This document shows, piece after piece, positions 33,060-41,793 of a DNA stretch of 64,000 nt. Origin of the DNA: UBA5195 sp034432755 (GTDB lineage Bacteria > Chloroflexota > Anaerolineae > Anaerolineales > Villigracilaceae); the NCBI GenBank assembly GCA_034432755.1, contig DAOUBQ010000091.1:1-64000 (forward strand), in the 5' to 3' direction. A model generated the notes under the pieces. That model saw nothing but the letters and a program-made list of their open reading frames with translations. It made no database searches and was not told the DNA's origin. The position numbers and the translations under genes were made by a program. The stretch's first letter is position 1; each line of letters begins with the position of its first letter.

Positions 33060-33230
33060 ATGAGCAGCCTGAATATTGACGCTCTGGCTGCAGACTGGAA
33101 AGCCAATTTGATTGAAGACAGCCGCATTGAACCGATTCCGGTCGGCGAAAAACAATTCGCTGAGGACCATACAAATATGATTATCGAACTCGCCCGCCGC
33201 GAAGGGCAGATTATTTCACTGGCAGATTAG
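33060..33230 (+). CDS. Small ORF between nuoE and nuoF
   Basis: A 56-residue frame beginning MSSLNIDALAADWKANLIEDSRIEPIPVG, with an amphipathic C-terminal half (DHTNMIIELARREGQIISLAD). It is 10 bases after nuoE and 7 before nuoF, and codon use looks like that of its neighbours. It may be an accessory or assembly factor, or a remnant. I know no family for it. An ATG at 33036 would add eight residues but overlaps nuoE and lacks proper spacing to a ribosome binding site. Confidence 0.55.
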   Translation: MSSLNIDALAADWKANLIEDSRIEPIPVGEKQFAEDHTNMIIELARREGQIISLAD

Positions 33231-33237
33231 AAACCTT

Positions 33238-34500
33238 ATGACCCATATCCTTCTTCGTCACCGGGACATCCCCGGCCTGAACAATGTCGAAGTCTACAAA
33301 CAAAACGGTGGGTTTCGCGCGCTCGAAAAAGCCGTAACCACCATGCAGCCCAAACAATTGGTGGAAGAAGTCAAAGCCTCCGGCCTGCGCGGGCGCGGCG
33401 GGGCAGGCTTCCCCACCGGCATTAAATGGTCCTTCCTGCCCGATACCATCTGGCCGCATTACGTCGTCTGCAACGCCGATGAATCCGAACCCGGCACCTT
33501 CAAAGACCGCGAAATTATGGAAGGCAACCCCTACCAGTTTCTCGAGGGAGTGGCGCTTGCCTGTTTTGCCGTTGGCGCAACCGAAGGCTACATCTACATT
33601 CGCGGCGAGTACTACCCGATTGCAAAGCAAATCGAAGCCTGCATTGCCGAAATGGAGCGACAGGGCTACCTGGGCGATAAATTGTTCGGCACGGAGACCT
33701 CCATCCGCCTCAAAACCCATCTCGGCGCGGGCGCTTACATCTGCGGCGAGGAAACCGCCCTGCTCGAATCGCTCGAAGGCAAACGCGGACAGCCTCGCCT
33801 GCGCCCTCCCTTCCCGGCGGTGGTGGGCTTGTATGGCAAACCGACCGTTATCAACAACGTCGAAACGCTCACCAACCTGCCCTACATCGTCGAGCGCGGC
33901 GCAGCAGCCTTCCGCGAATTTGGCACCGAAAAAAGCCCTGGCGTCAAGATTTTCTCGCTTTCCGGCAACGTCGAGCGACCCGGCAACTACGAACTGCCGC
34001 TCGGCACCCCCTTCCGCGAGTTGATTTTCACGCACGGCGGCGGAATCCCCAACGAACGCAAAATCCGCGCCATCATGCCCGCTGGGGCATCCTCGGCCAT
34101 CATCCGCGTGGATGACGAGAGTTTTGACCGGGTGATGGACACGCCCATGGACTACGAAAGCGTCCAGGGCGTCGGCTCACTGCTCGGCTCGGCCTCCGTC
34201 ATCATCATTGACGACAGCCACAGCATGGATTGGGTCATCAACAAAACCATAGACTTTTTCAAACACGAATCGTGCGGCAAATGCACCCCCTGCCGCGATG
34301 GCAACTACTGGATGAAACACCTCACCAGCCGCATTCACAGCGGCAAAGCCAGCGCCGCCGATGTCAAACTGCTCGACAGCGTGGCCGCCCAAGTCTATGG
34401 CAAATGCCTGTGCGCCCTGGGCGATTTCTCCACGATGGCCGTGCGCTCAGCGATTGAGCGCTTCCCGGAAGATTTTGAGAAAGTAACGGCTCAGTCGTAA
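33238..34500 (+). CDS. nuoF: NADH-quinone oxidoreductase subunit F
   Basis: The 51 kDa-type NADH-binding subunit, 420 residues, with FMN and a 4Fe-4S cluster. GLRGRGGAGFPTGIKWSF near 49-66 is the FMN/NADH glycine-rich loop, GAGAYICGEETALLESLEGK near 163-182 the second, and ESCGKCTPCRDG (C346, C349, C352) plus a later Cys near residue 390 bind the cluster. Complete, with no insertion. Confidence 0.98.
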   Translation: MTHILLRHRDIPGLNNVEVYKQNGGFRALEKAVTTMQPKQLVEEVKASGLRGRGGAGFPTGIKWSFLPDTIWPHYVVCNADESEPGTFKDREIMEGNPYQFLEGVALACFAVGATEGYIYIRGEYYPIAKQIEACIAEMERQGYLGDKLFGTETSIRLKTHLGAGAYICGEETALLESLEGKRGQPRLRPPFPAVVGLYGKPTVINNVETLTNLPYIVERGAAAFREFGTEKSPGVKIFSLSGNVERPGNYELPLGTPFRELIFTHGGGIPNERKIRAIMPAGASSAIIRVDDESFDRVMDTPMDYESVQGVGSLLGSASVIIIDDSHSMDWVINKTIDFFKHESCGKCTPCRDGNYWMKHLTSRIHSGKASAADVKLLDSVAAQVYGKCLCALGDFSTMAVRSAIERFPEDFEKVTAQS

Positions 34501-34632
34501 TTCGGTCTTGTGAATGAGCGGCCAGCCCAGCATGGTTGCCTGGTATTTGGAAAGTATCGAAACGCACGAAAGCAGTCGCTGACCGGAGAACAAGAAACTT
34601 CGCGCTCTTTGCGGTTAATTTTCTGGAGCATT
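34501..34632. other. nuoF-nuoG spacer
   Basis: 132 bases without a convincing gene. An open frame continuous with nuoG runs through it but has no homology. It ends with TGGAG at 34624-34628, the nuoG ribosome binding site. Confidence 0.6.
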
Positions 34633-37086
34633 ATGGCAAAACTTATCAACCTGAAAATCAACGGAAAACCCGTCAGCGTCCCCGAAGGCACGCTGATTGT
34701 CAACGCCGCCAAAACGGTCGGAATTGACATCCCCGTCTTTTGCTACCACCCCAAAATGGAACCGGTCGGCATGTGCCGCCAGTGCCTCGTCGAAATTGGC
34801 CGCCCAGTGATTGACCGCGCCACTGGCCAGCCTGTCCTCGATGAAAACGGCCAACCCAAACTGCAATTTGGCCCCAAACTCGAAACCTCCTGCACCACCC
34901 CCGTTTCCGAAGGCATGTTCGTCATCACCGACAGCGAAAAAGCCAAAGCCGGGCAAAAAGAAATCCTCGAACTCCTGCTCACCTCGCACCCGCTCGACTG
35001 CCCGATTTGTGACAAAGGCGGCGAATGCCCCCTCCAAAACCTGACGATGAAATTCGGCCCCAAAGAGAGCCGCTTCATTTTTGACGAGAAACACCACGGC
35101 GAAAAACACGTCCCCCTCGGCGAACTGATTTTCCTCGACCGCGAGCGCTGCATCCAATGCGCCCGCTGCATTCGCTTTCAAGATGACATCGCCGGCGAAC
35201 CCGTCCTCGGCTTCTACCAGCGCGGACGCCACACCGACATCGTCACCTACTCCGACCCCGGCTTCGACTCAATCTTCAGCGGCAACACCACCGACATTTG
35301 CCCCGTCGGCGCCCTCACCACCGCCGATTTTCGCTTTGGCGCCCGCCCCTGGGAACTCAAACAAGCCGCCTCGGTCTGCGCGCAGTGCCCGGTCGGCTGC
35401 AACATCACCTTCAACGTGCGGCGCGAAGCCAAAGCCGGTGGCAGATACGTCATCAAACGCGCTATGCCGCGCCAAAACGAACAGGTCAACGAGATTTGGA
35501 TGTGCGACAAAGGCCGCTTCGCGGGATACCAGTATACGGAATCGGATTCGCGCTTGAAACTTGACCCCGCCGAACTCGACTCGGCACTCAGCCGGGCCGC
35601 CGTTAAACTGGCCGAATCCGCACCCCAGGCGGTTTTCCTGGCTGGCGGACGCCTCAGCAACGAGGATTTCTACACTCTCAAGCAGTTTGCCGCCCAACTC
35701 GGCGCCAAAGCCTACCTCTACACCCAACACGGCGGCGGAGAGTACACCACCGCCTACGGCCTGACGGCCGGCTCGAACCTGGGCGACCTGGGCAAAGGCG
35801 ATACCGTCTTGGTGGTCGCTTCAGACCTGTACAACGAAGCCCCCATTTGGCACCTGCGCCTGAAGGCCGCCGCCAAACGCGGCGCAACCCTCATCGTTGC
35901 CAACGCCCGCGCCACCAAACTGGATGAATTTGCAAACTTTGTCGTTCGCTACGCCTATGGCGATGAAATCGAGACGGTGAAGGCCCTGCCCAACAAAGAA
36001 AAAATTGGCGAGACCATTAAAAACGCCAACCACCTGGTCATTTTCTACGGCGCAGATGGCCTCGGCCTGAATGGTACTTCGGCCCTGGCAGAAGCGTGCG
36101 CGGAGCTGCTAACCGGTCAACCGAACAACCGAATAACCGGACAACCCAACACCGGTCTTATCGGCGTCTGGCCCACCCCCAACCAGCAAGGCGCGCTTGA
36201 ACTGGGCTTTGCTCCCTGCCCCGATTTGGCTGCCGAACTCAAAGACAAAACCGTCTACATCCTGGCCGCCGACCCCGTCGGAGATGACCCGGCCCTGGCC
36301 GAAGCCCTGAAAACGGCCAAAACCGTTATTGTGCAGGATATTCTCGAAACCGAAACAACCAGGCTGGCCGATGTTATTCTCCCCGCCGCGGCCTACACCG
36401 AGCGCGAAGGGACGTTTACCAGCGGCGAGCGGCGCGTCCAGCGCTATTACCCGGCGGTTCCGGCGCGGCCCGGCACAAAGGCGGATTTTGCCCTGATTGC
36501 AGAACTCGCCAAAAGGTGCGGAATCAACCTCGAAGGGCGCTCCCCGCTGCTGGTCATGAATCAGATGGCGGCCAGTGAACCCGCCTTTAGCGGAATCACC
36601 TACGCCCGTCTGGCCGAAGTGACCGAGCAATGGCCCATCATCGGGCGCAGTGATTTGTTCTACGGCGGGACAGGCTATGAGAATAAGCAGGGCTTGGGCG
36701 TGACTCTTTCCCTCCCCCCCAGACGTTCTCCCAGTGAGAGAGGGGTTAGGGGTGAGGGCCTGCGCCCCAAAGAGGACGAACTCCTCGCCGTCCCCATCAC
36801 CAAACTGTACGACAACGGGACAACCGTTGCCCCGGCCAAACTGCTGGCAGCGCACATCGCCCGCTTTAACGGGGTGTTCGTGAATCCGGCCACAGCGGAG
36901 AAATATGGCTTGTTAATCGGCGAGCAGGCGGCGGTGAGCCTGAATGGCGTTGAGGTGGCTGCCAAAGTGTTTGTGGATGAATCCATCTCCACCGGCGTCG
37001 TCCTCATCCCGCGCAGTTTCGGAATCCCAATCAAAGAGCCGCTGGCCGTGAAATTAACGGCCCTGGAGAAAGCGCAGGAGGCCTGA
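34633..37086 (+). CDS. nuoG: NADH-quinone oxidoreductase subunit G, with repeat insertions
   Basis: An 817-residue 75 kDa-type subunit. N-terminal 2Fe-2S motif CYHPKMEPVGMCRQC, then HPLDCPICDKGGECPLQ and CIQCARCIRFQDDI with DICPVGAL for the 4Fe-4S clusters, and a molybdopterin-oxidoreductase-like domain opening CAQCPVGCNITFNVRR. The ATG at 34633 follows TGGAG. Two low-complexity stretches look inserted: residues about 493-507 from an octamer array (36111-36150) and residues about 693-709 from a GC-rich palindrome (36711-36759). Both keep frame and fall in the variable C-terminal part, so function may be retained. Confidence 0.96.
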   Translation: MAKLINLKINGKPVSVPEGTLIVNAAKTVGIDIPVFCYHPKMEPVGMCRQCLVEIGRPVIDRATGQPVLDENGQPKLQFGPKLETSCTTPVSEGMFVITDSEKAKAGQKEILELLLTSHPLDCPICDKGGECPLQNLTMKFGPKESRFIFDEKHHGEKHVPLGELIFLDRERCIQCARCIRFQDDIAGEPVLGFYQRGRHTDIVTYSDPGFDSIFSGNTTDICPVGALTTADFRFGARPWELKQAASVCAQCPVGCNITFNVRREAKAGGRYVIKRAMPRQNEQVNEIWMCDKGRFAGYQYTESDSRLKLDPAELDSALSRAAVKLAESAPQAVFLAGGRLSNEDFYTLKQFAAQLGAKAYLYTQHGGGEYTTAYGLTAGSNLGDLGKGDTVLVVASDLYNEAPIWHLRLKAAAKRGATLIVANARATKLDEFANFVVRYAYGDEIETVKALPNKEKIGETIKNANHLVIFYGADGLGLNGTSALAEACAELLTGQPNNRITGQPNTGLIGVWPTPNQQGALELGFAPCPDLAAELKDKTVYILAADPVGDDPALAEALKTAKTVIVQDILETETTRLADVILPAAAYTEREGTFTSGERRVQRYYPAVPARPGTKADFALIAELAKRCGINLEGRSPLLVMNQMAASEPAFSGITYARLAEVTEQWPIIGRSDLFYGGTGYENKQGLGVTLSLPPRRSPSERGVRGEGLRPKEDELLAVPITKLYDNGTTVAPAKLLAAHIARFNGVFVNPATAEKYGLLIGEQAAVSLNGVEVAAKVFVDESISTGVVLIPRSFGIPIKEPLAVKLTALEKAQEA
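36111..36150. repeat. AACCGNNC octamer array in nuoG
   Basis: Five octamers (AACCGGTC, AACCGAAC, AACCGAAT, AACCGGAC, AACCCAAC) in frame, reading TGQPNNRITGQPN. Confidence 0.8.
36711..36759. repeat. GC-rich palindromic repeat inside nuoG
   Basis: C-rich arm, TTCTCCC-agt-GAGAGAGG centre and GGGGTGAGGGCC arm; read as PPRRSPSERGVRGEG. Same family and same GVRG phase as the copies at 8980 and 18279. Confidence 0.88.
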
Positions 37087-37087
37087 A

Positions 37088-38203
37088 ATGGATGGGTGGC
37101 TGGTTTTGGAATGGCTCATCAAGAGCGTGGTGCTGGTTTTGATTTTGCTGGCTGGCTTCGCTTATCTCACGCTGTTTGAGCGGCGCGTGCTGGCCTTTAT
37201 GCAGGTGCGCATTGGGCCAAACCGGGCGGGCTGGCAGGGCATTTTGCAACCAATTGCCGACGCGGTGAAGTTGATTTTCAAAGAGGAACTGACGCCGGGC
37301 CAGGTCTTTCAGCCGCTTTTTACGCTGGCGCCGATTATTACGGTCGTTCCGGCGGTGGTGATTGCGGCGGTGGTGCCGTGGGGGCCAGATGTGGAACTGT
37401 TTGGGCGCATCATTAAACTCTCCGTGGCCGACATCAACCTGGGAACGCTCTACATTGCGGCGGTGGCCTCGATTGCGGTCTATGGGATTGTGCTGGCGGG
37501 CTGGTCCTCGAACAACAAGTACGCCATGCTGGGCGGATTGCGCTCCTCGGCGCAGGTGATTTCGTATGAGTTGAGCCTGGCGCTGTGCTTTGTGCTGGTG
37601 ACGCTGATGGCCGGAACCATGCACGCCCGCGAAATTGTGGAGGCGCAGCGTGGGCTGTGGTTTATCGTCTTGCAGCCGGTGGGTGGGGTTATTTTCCTGA
37701 TTGCCACGTTGGCCGAAGTCAACCGCGCGCCCTTCGACATGCCCGAAGCCGAACAAGAACTGACTGCCGGCTATCACTCAGAATACGCTGGAATGAAGTT
37801 CGCGCTCTTTTTCATGGCCGAATACATCAAGATGATTGCCATTTCGGCCATTGCGGCCACGCTGTTCTTTGGCGGCTACCGCGAACCCTGGTTTTTGGCT
37901 GGCACCTGGCTGAGCGTAGATGTGAACTGGTGGCTTGGCCCGATTTATATGTTCGCCAAAGTGCTGGTTCTCTTGTTCTTTATGGTCTGGATTCGCGCCA
38001 CCCTGCCGCGCATGCGTTACGACCGGCTGATGGCCTTCGGCTGGAAGGTGATGCTGCCGCTGGCCCTGGCGCTGGTCTTTGTGACGGCGATTGGAATCCT
38101 GGCTGAAATGTTGTGGATAATCCCGATTCTCTCGCTGGCGATTGGGGCTTTATTCGTTTTCCTGGTCAATCGCTCGCTGATGAAGAAGTTGCACAGGAGG
38201 TAG
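37088..38203 (+). CDS. nuoH: NADH-quinone oxidoreductase subunit H
   Basis: A 371-residue membrane subunit at the quinone entry site, about eight or nine membrane segments. Hallmarks: ERRVLAFMQVRIGPNRAGWQG near 30-50, QPIADAVKLIFKEELTP near 55-71, and EVNRAPFDMPEAEQELTAGYHSEY near 210-233. It is somewhat longer than E. coli NuoH, mainly at the C terminus. GGAGG at 37077-37081 serves as ribosome binding site. Confidence 0.97.
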   Translation: MDGWLVLEWLIKSVVLVLILLAGFAYLTLFERRVLAFMQVRIGPNRAGWQGILQPIADAVKLIFKEELTPGQVFQPLFTLAPIITVVPAVVIAAVVPWGPDVELFGRIIKLSVADINLGTLYIAAVASIAVYGIVLAGWSSNNKYAMLGGLRSSAQVISYELSLALCFVLVTLMAGTMHAREIVEAQRGLWFIVLQPVGGVIFLIATLAEVNRAPFDMPEAEQELTAGYHSEYAGMKFALFFMAEYIKMIAISAIAATLFFGGYREPWFLAGTWLSVDVNWWLGPIYMFAKVLVLLFFMVWIRATLPRMRYDRLMAFGWKVMLPLALALVFVTAIGILAEMLWIIPILSLAIGALFVFLVNRSLMKKLHRR

Positions 38204-38207
38204 ACCG

Positions 38208-38714
38208 ATGATTGTGGAGTTAGCGCGCGGCATGTGGACTACCCTTCGCGCCTTGTTTTTCGAGAAAAAAGTGACGGTGCAATACCCGGAGGAGAAGAAG
38301 CCGGTTAAGCAGCGTTTTCGCGGACGGCATGTTCTCCATCGCTACGAAAACGGCCTGGAGAAGTGTATCGGCTGTTCACTGTGCGCAGCGGCTTGCCCCT
38401 CCGATGCGATTTTTGTCGAATCGGCGGAAAACACCGACGAGAAGCGTTTTTCGCCCGGTGAGCGCTATGCCAGCACCTACGAAATCAACATGCTGCGCTG
38501 TATCTACTGCGGTTTTTGCGAAGACGCCTGCCCCACCGAAGCGATTACGATGGGCGATAATTACGAACTCTCGTTTACCGACCGGCGCGATGCGATTTAC
38601 ACCAAAGAGATGTTGATTATGCCGGTTCCCCAAGGCGGCCAGCCCACCCCACAGGTCACGCCGCCCGGTGTTTACACCCGCTCCGTGCCGGAGATGAAAG
38701 ACCCGGTGGATTAA
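38208..38714 (+). CDS. nuoI: NADH-quinone oxidoreductase subunit I
   Basis: A 168-residue ferredoxin-like subunit with two 4Fe-4S motifs, CIGCSLCAAACP (about 56-67) and CIYCGFCEDACP (about 99-110), clusters N6a and N6b. The N-terminal RFRGRHVLHRYENGLEKC is typical. The C terminus is Pro-rich. Four bases after nuoH. Confidence 0.97.
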   Translation: MIVELARGMWTTLRALFFEKKVTVQYPEEKKPVKQRFRGRHVLHRYENGLEKCIGCSLCAAACPSDAIFVESAENTDEKRFSPGERYASTYEINMLRCIYCGFCEDACPTEAITMGDNYELSFTDRRDAIYTKEMLIMPVPQGGQPTPQVTPPGVYTRSVPEMKDPVD

Positions 38715-38716
38715 AT

Positions 38717-39253
38717 ATGTCCCTCGAACTGATTCTCTTCTTCATCCTGGCGGCGATTGCGATTGCGACTGCGTTGGGCATGTTGCTCAGCCGCAGTGCG
38801 GTCTATGCCGCCCTCTACCTGGTGGTCAACTTCGTTTCAGTGGCAATTTTCTACCTGCTGCTCGATGCGCCGTTCATTGCCTTGTCTCAGGTGGCGGTAT
38901 ATGCCGGCGCGATTATGGTCTTGTTCCTGTTCGTCATCATGCTAATTGGGCTGGAAAACCTGGCCGGAGAGTTGAACTGGCGGCAACTGGCCTGGCCGCT
39001 GGCGATGGGCGCAATCCTGCTGGTGGAGGGAGTGTTCCTGGTCCTCCAGCGCGTCGGGCGCGAGGTCTACATCGGTCAGACCGGAACGCAACTCTCCGAC
39101 CCCTCGCTGATGGCAAAAGTCCTGTTCACCGATTATGTTTTGCCGTTTCAGATTACGGCGGTTCTGCTGCTGGTTGCCATGATTGGCGCGATTGTGATGA
39201 GCAAGCGCGAGAAACCCGCCAGCGAACCCCCCATGCAGCGCAAGGAGGCCTGA
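38717..39253 (+). CDS. nuoJ: NADH-quinone oxidoreductase subunit J
   Basis: A 178-residue membrane subunit with five membrane segments. AVYAALYLVVNFVSVAIFYLLL and QVAVYAGAIMVLFLFVIMLI are conserved NuoJ segments near 29-50 and 57-76. Two bases after nuoI. Confidence 0.95.
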   Translation: MSLELILFFILAAIAIATALGMLLSRSAVYAALYLVVNFVSVAIFYLLLDAPFIALSQVAVYAGAIMVLFLFVIMLIGLENLAGELNWRQLAWPLAMGAILLVEGVFLVLQRVGREVYIGQTGTQLSDPSLMAKVLFTDYVLPFQITAVLLLVAMIGAIVMSKREKPASEPPMQRKEA

Positions 39254-39257
39254 GCCG

Positions 39258-39560
39258 ATGGTGCCGGTCAGTTATTACCTTGTTCTTTCGGCCATTTTGT
39301 TTTCGTTGGGCACGCTGGGCGTCTTGATTCGGCGCAACGCCCTGGTGATTTTTATGTCCATCGAGTTGATGTTGAATGCCGCCAACCTGGCGTTTGTGGC
39401 CTTCACCCGCGTCCACGAGACCTTTAGCGGCCAGATTTTCGTCTTTTTCGTCATGGCCGTTGCCGCCGCTGAAGTGGCGGTTGGCCTGGCGCTGGTGGTG
39501 GCGATTTATCGTTCACGCCAAAGCGTGGATATTGACCAGATGAACAGTTTGAAGGGGTAG
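39258..39560 (+). CDS. nuoK: NADH-quinone oxidoreductase subunit K
   Basis: A 100-residue, three-segment membrane subunit. LIRRNALVIFMSIELMLNAANLAFV includes the Glu in the second segment (SIELMLNA) needed for proton translocation, and AAAEVAVGLALVVAIYR holds the second conserved Glu. GGAGG at 39244-39248 precedes it. Confidence 0.97.
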   Translation: MVPVSYYLVLSAILFSLGTLGVLIRRNALVIFMSIELMLNAANLAFVAFTRVHETFSGQIFVFFVMAVAAAEVAVGLALVVAIYRSRQSVDIDQMNSLKG

Positions 39561-39607
39561 GCAGTGGTCAGTCATCAGATTCAGTTATCAGTCATCAGTC
39601 ATCAGTG
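39561..39607. repeat. ACTGNNN heptamer array (inverse orientation) between nuoK and nuoL
   Basis: On the - strand: ACTGATG twice, ACTGATA, ACTGAAT, a slipped unit, then ACTGACC and ACTGCC. It starts right after the nuoK stop and ends 17 bases before the nuoL ATG. Confidence 0.8.
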
Positions 39608-39624
39608 TTTGGTGGACGGGAGTT

Positions 39625-41739
39625 ATGATGCTGTCGAGTGAAGTTAATCCTGTCATCGGATTTTTTGGCCTCGTCCCGTGGATTGTGTTTGCCCCGGTTG
39701 TTGGCCTGCTCCTCAACGCTTTCTTTGGCAAGCGGCTGGGCGAGCGGGGCGTAGGGCTGGTTGCCAGCCTGGCTTCGGGGGCAGCCTTTCTTGTTTCGGT
39801 GTTGCAAGCCGTTTCGCTGGCGCAGCACCCCGAAGGCGCAATTGTCAAATTGGGCGAGTGGATTCACATCGGCCAGTTATCTCTGGATTGGGCTTTCCGC
39901 GTGGACACGCTCTCGGTCACGATGATGCTCGTCGTCAGCGGCGTTGGCACGCTGATTCACATCTACGCCATCGGCTACATGCACGAAGACGTGCGCTTCA
40001 AAAACGACCCGGCCCGTTTCCCCCGCTTTTTTGTGTTTCTGAACCTGTTCATTGCCGCCATGATGATTCTGGTCAGCGGCGATAATTACCTGATGCTCTT
40101 TGTCGGCTGGGAGGGCGTCGGCCTGGCCTCCTTCCTGCTCATCGGCTTCTGGTACGATATGGATACGCTGGGGCGGCCCTCCTGGGCCAACTCCAACGCC
40201 GCCAAAAAAGCCTTCATCACCAACCGCGTCGGTGATTTTGGCTTCCTGATTGCGGGCTTTCTGATGTTCTGGTACCTCGGCTCGTTTCAGTTTGATGCCG
40301 TCTTTGCGGGCGCGCCCGGCCTGGCGAAACTCCACCCTGAAATCATCCTGTTGATGACCGTCTTTATGCTCATCGGTGTTGCGGGCAAATCGGCGCAAAT
40401 TCCGCTTTACGTCTGGCTGCCCGATGCCATGGCCGGCCCCACCCCGGTTTCGGCGCTCATCCATGCCGCCACGATGGTCACGGCGGGCGTCTATCTCATC
40501 ACCCGCTCGGCACCCATCTTCAGTCTTCTGCATGACTCGCAATACATCGTCGCCACGGTGGGCGCGGTCACGGCCCTGTTCGCCGCCACCATCGCTGTTG
40601 GGCAGTATGACATCAAAAAAGTGCTGGCCTACTCCACCATCAGCCAACTCGGCTTCATGGTGGCGGCGGTCGGCATGGGCGCGTATGTGGCCGGGATGTT
40701 CCACCTGGTGACTCATGCCTTCTTTAAGGCTTTGCTCTTCCTCTCAGCCGGTTCGGTGATTTTGGGGCTGGAGCGCGGCCACCATCACGCCGCCCACCAT
40801 CATGGACACGGCTCACACGCTGAGAACCATCACGAGGAGACATTCGACCCCGGCGACATGCGCAACATGGGCGGCCTGCGCAAACAGATGCCGGTCACCT
40901 TTTGGGTCTACATGATTGGCACGCTGGCCCTGGCGGGTATCTTTCCCTTTGCCGGGTTCTGGTCGAAGGATGAAATTTTGCTCGATGCTTCGCTGCACTT
41001 CCCGCACGTGTACTGGATTTTGACCGCCGCCGCCTTCCTGACCGCTTTCTACATGGGGCGTCAGGTTTGGATGGTGTTCTTTGGCAAAGCCCGCCACGAA
41101 GCCGCCGAACATGCCGAAGAATCGCCGCTCGTCATCACCGTTCCGCTGCTCATTCTGGCGGTGCTTTCGGCCCTGGGCGGATTGATCAACCTGCCTTTCA
41201 AGGGCTTCCACCAGTTTGGCCACTGGCTCGAACACACCCTGGGCGCGATAGAGTTCCCGCCCCTCGATTTTGGGGTGGCAGGCGTCTCGACCGTGCTGGC
41301 CCTGGGCGCGATTGCCTTCTCCTGGTTGCTCTACCAGCGCAAGCCGCTCGAAGGCGGTCAGCCCGACCCGCTGGCGAAACCGCTTGGCCCGGTCTTCATC
41401 GGCCTGGAGAACAAATGGTTTATTGACGAAGCCTATCAGTTCCTGTTCGTCCAGCCGTATCACGCACTGGCGGGTTTCCTGGCCCAAAAAGTGGACTGGG
41501 ACTTCTGGCACGAGTGGTTTCATGATTCCATGCTCGTCAAGGGCTTTGTGGGCCTGGCACGCTTCCTGTCCGACCCGGTGGATTTGGGCCTGATAGACCG
41601 CGTTTCTTACTGGCTGAGCGATGCCATTCGCACCTCTGCCGAGAGCCTGCGCAAATTGCAAAATGGCTTTGTCCGCTCCTATGCGCTTTCGGTTGTCTTG
41701 GGTGTGGCGGCGATTTTGGGATATTTGTTGTTGAAATAA
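39625..41739 (+). CDS. nuoL: NADH-quinone oxidoreductase subunit L
   Basis: A 704-residue antiporter-like proton-pumping subunit with about 16 membrane segments and the C-terminal lateral helix region. GWEGVGLASFLLIGFWY, NRVGDFGFLIAGFLMFW and AMAGPTPVSALIHAATMVTAGVYL are hallmarks. A His-rich loop (40780-40842; GHHHAAHHHGHGSHAENHH, ten His) lies between membrane segments, near residue 386-405. GGGAG precedes the ATG; the next codon is also ATG. The stop overlaps a heptamer array. Confidence 0.97.
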   Translation: MMLSSEVNPVIGFFGLVPWIVFAPVVGLLLNAFFGKRLGERGVGLVASLASGAAFLVSVLQAVSLAQHPEGAIVKLGEWIHIGQLSLDWAFRVDTLSVTMMLVVSGVGTLIHIYAIGYMHEDVRFKNDPARFPRFFVFLNLFIAAMMILVSGDNYLMLFVGWEGVGLASFLLIGFWYDMDTLGRPSWANSNAAKKAFITNRVGDFGFLIAGFLMFWYLGSFQFDAVFAGAPGLAKLHPEIILLMTVFMLIGVAGKSAQIPLYVWLPDAMAGPTPVSALIHAATMVTAGVYLITRSAPIFSLLHDSQYIVATVGAVTALFAATIAVGQYDIKKVLAYSTISQLGFMVAAVGMGAYVAGMFHLVTHAFFKALLFLSAGSVILGLERGHHHAAHHHGHGSHAENHHEETFDPGDMRNMGGLRKQMPVTFWVYMIGTLALAGIFPFAGFWSKDEILLDASLHFPHVYWILTAAAFLTAFYMGRQVWMVFFGKARHEAAEHAEESPLVITVPLLILAVLSALGGLINLPFKGFHQFGHWLEHTLGAIEFPPLDFGVAGVSTVLALGAIAFSWLLYQRKPLEGGQPDPLAKPLGPVFIGLENKWFIDEAYQFLFVQPYHALAGFLAQKVDWDFWHEWFHDSMLVKGFVGLARFLSDPVDLGLIDRVSYWLSDAIRTSAESLRKLQNGFVRSYALSVVLGVAAILGYLLLK

Positions 41740-41773
41740 CTGAACACTGATTACTGTTCACTGATTACTGAAC
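41739..41773. repeat. ACTGNNN heptamer array between nuoL and nuoM
   Basis: Five perfect-phase heptamers: ACTGAAC, ACTGATT, ACTGTTC, ACTGATT, ACTGAAC. The array is symmetrical in unit order and starts on the last base of the nuoL stop. Confidence 0.9.
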
Positions 41774-41793
41774 GCCGACCGAGGTATCTTTCC

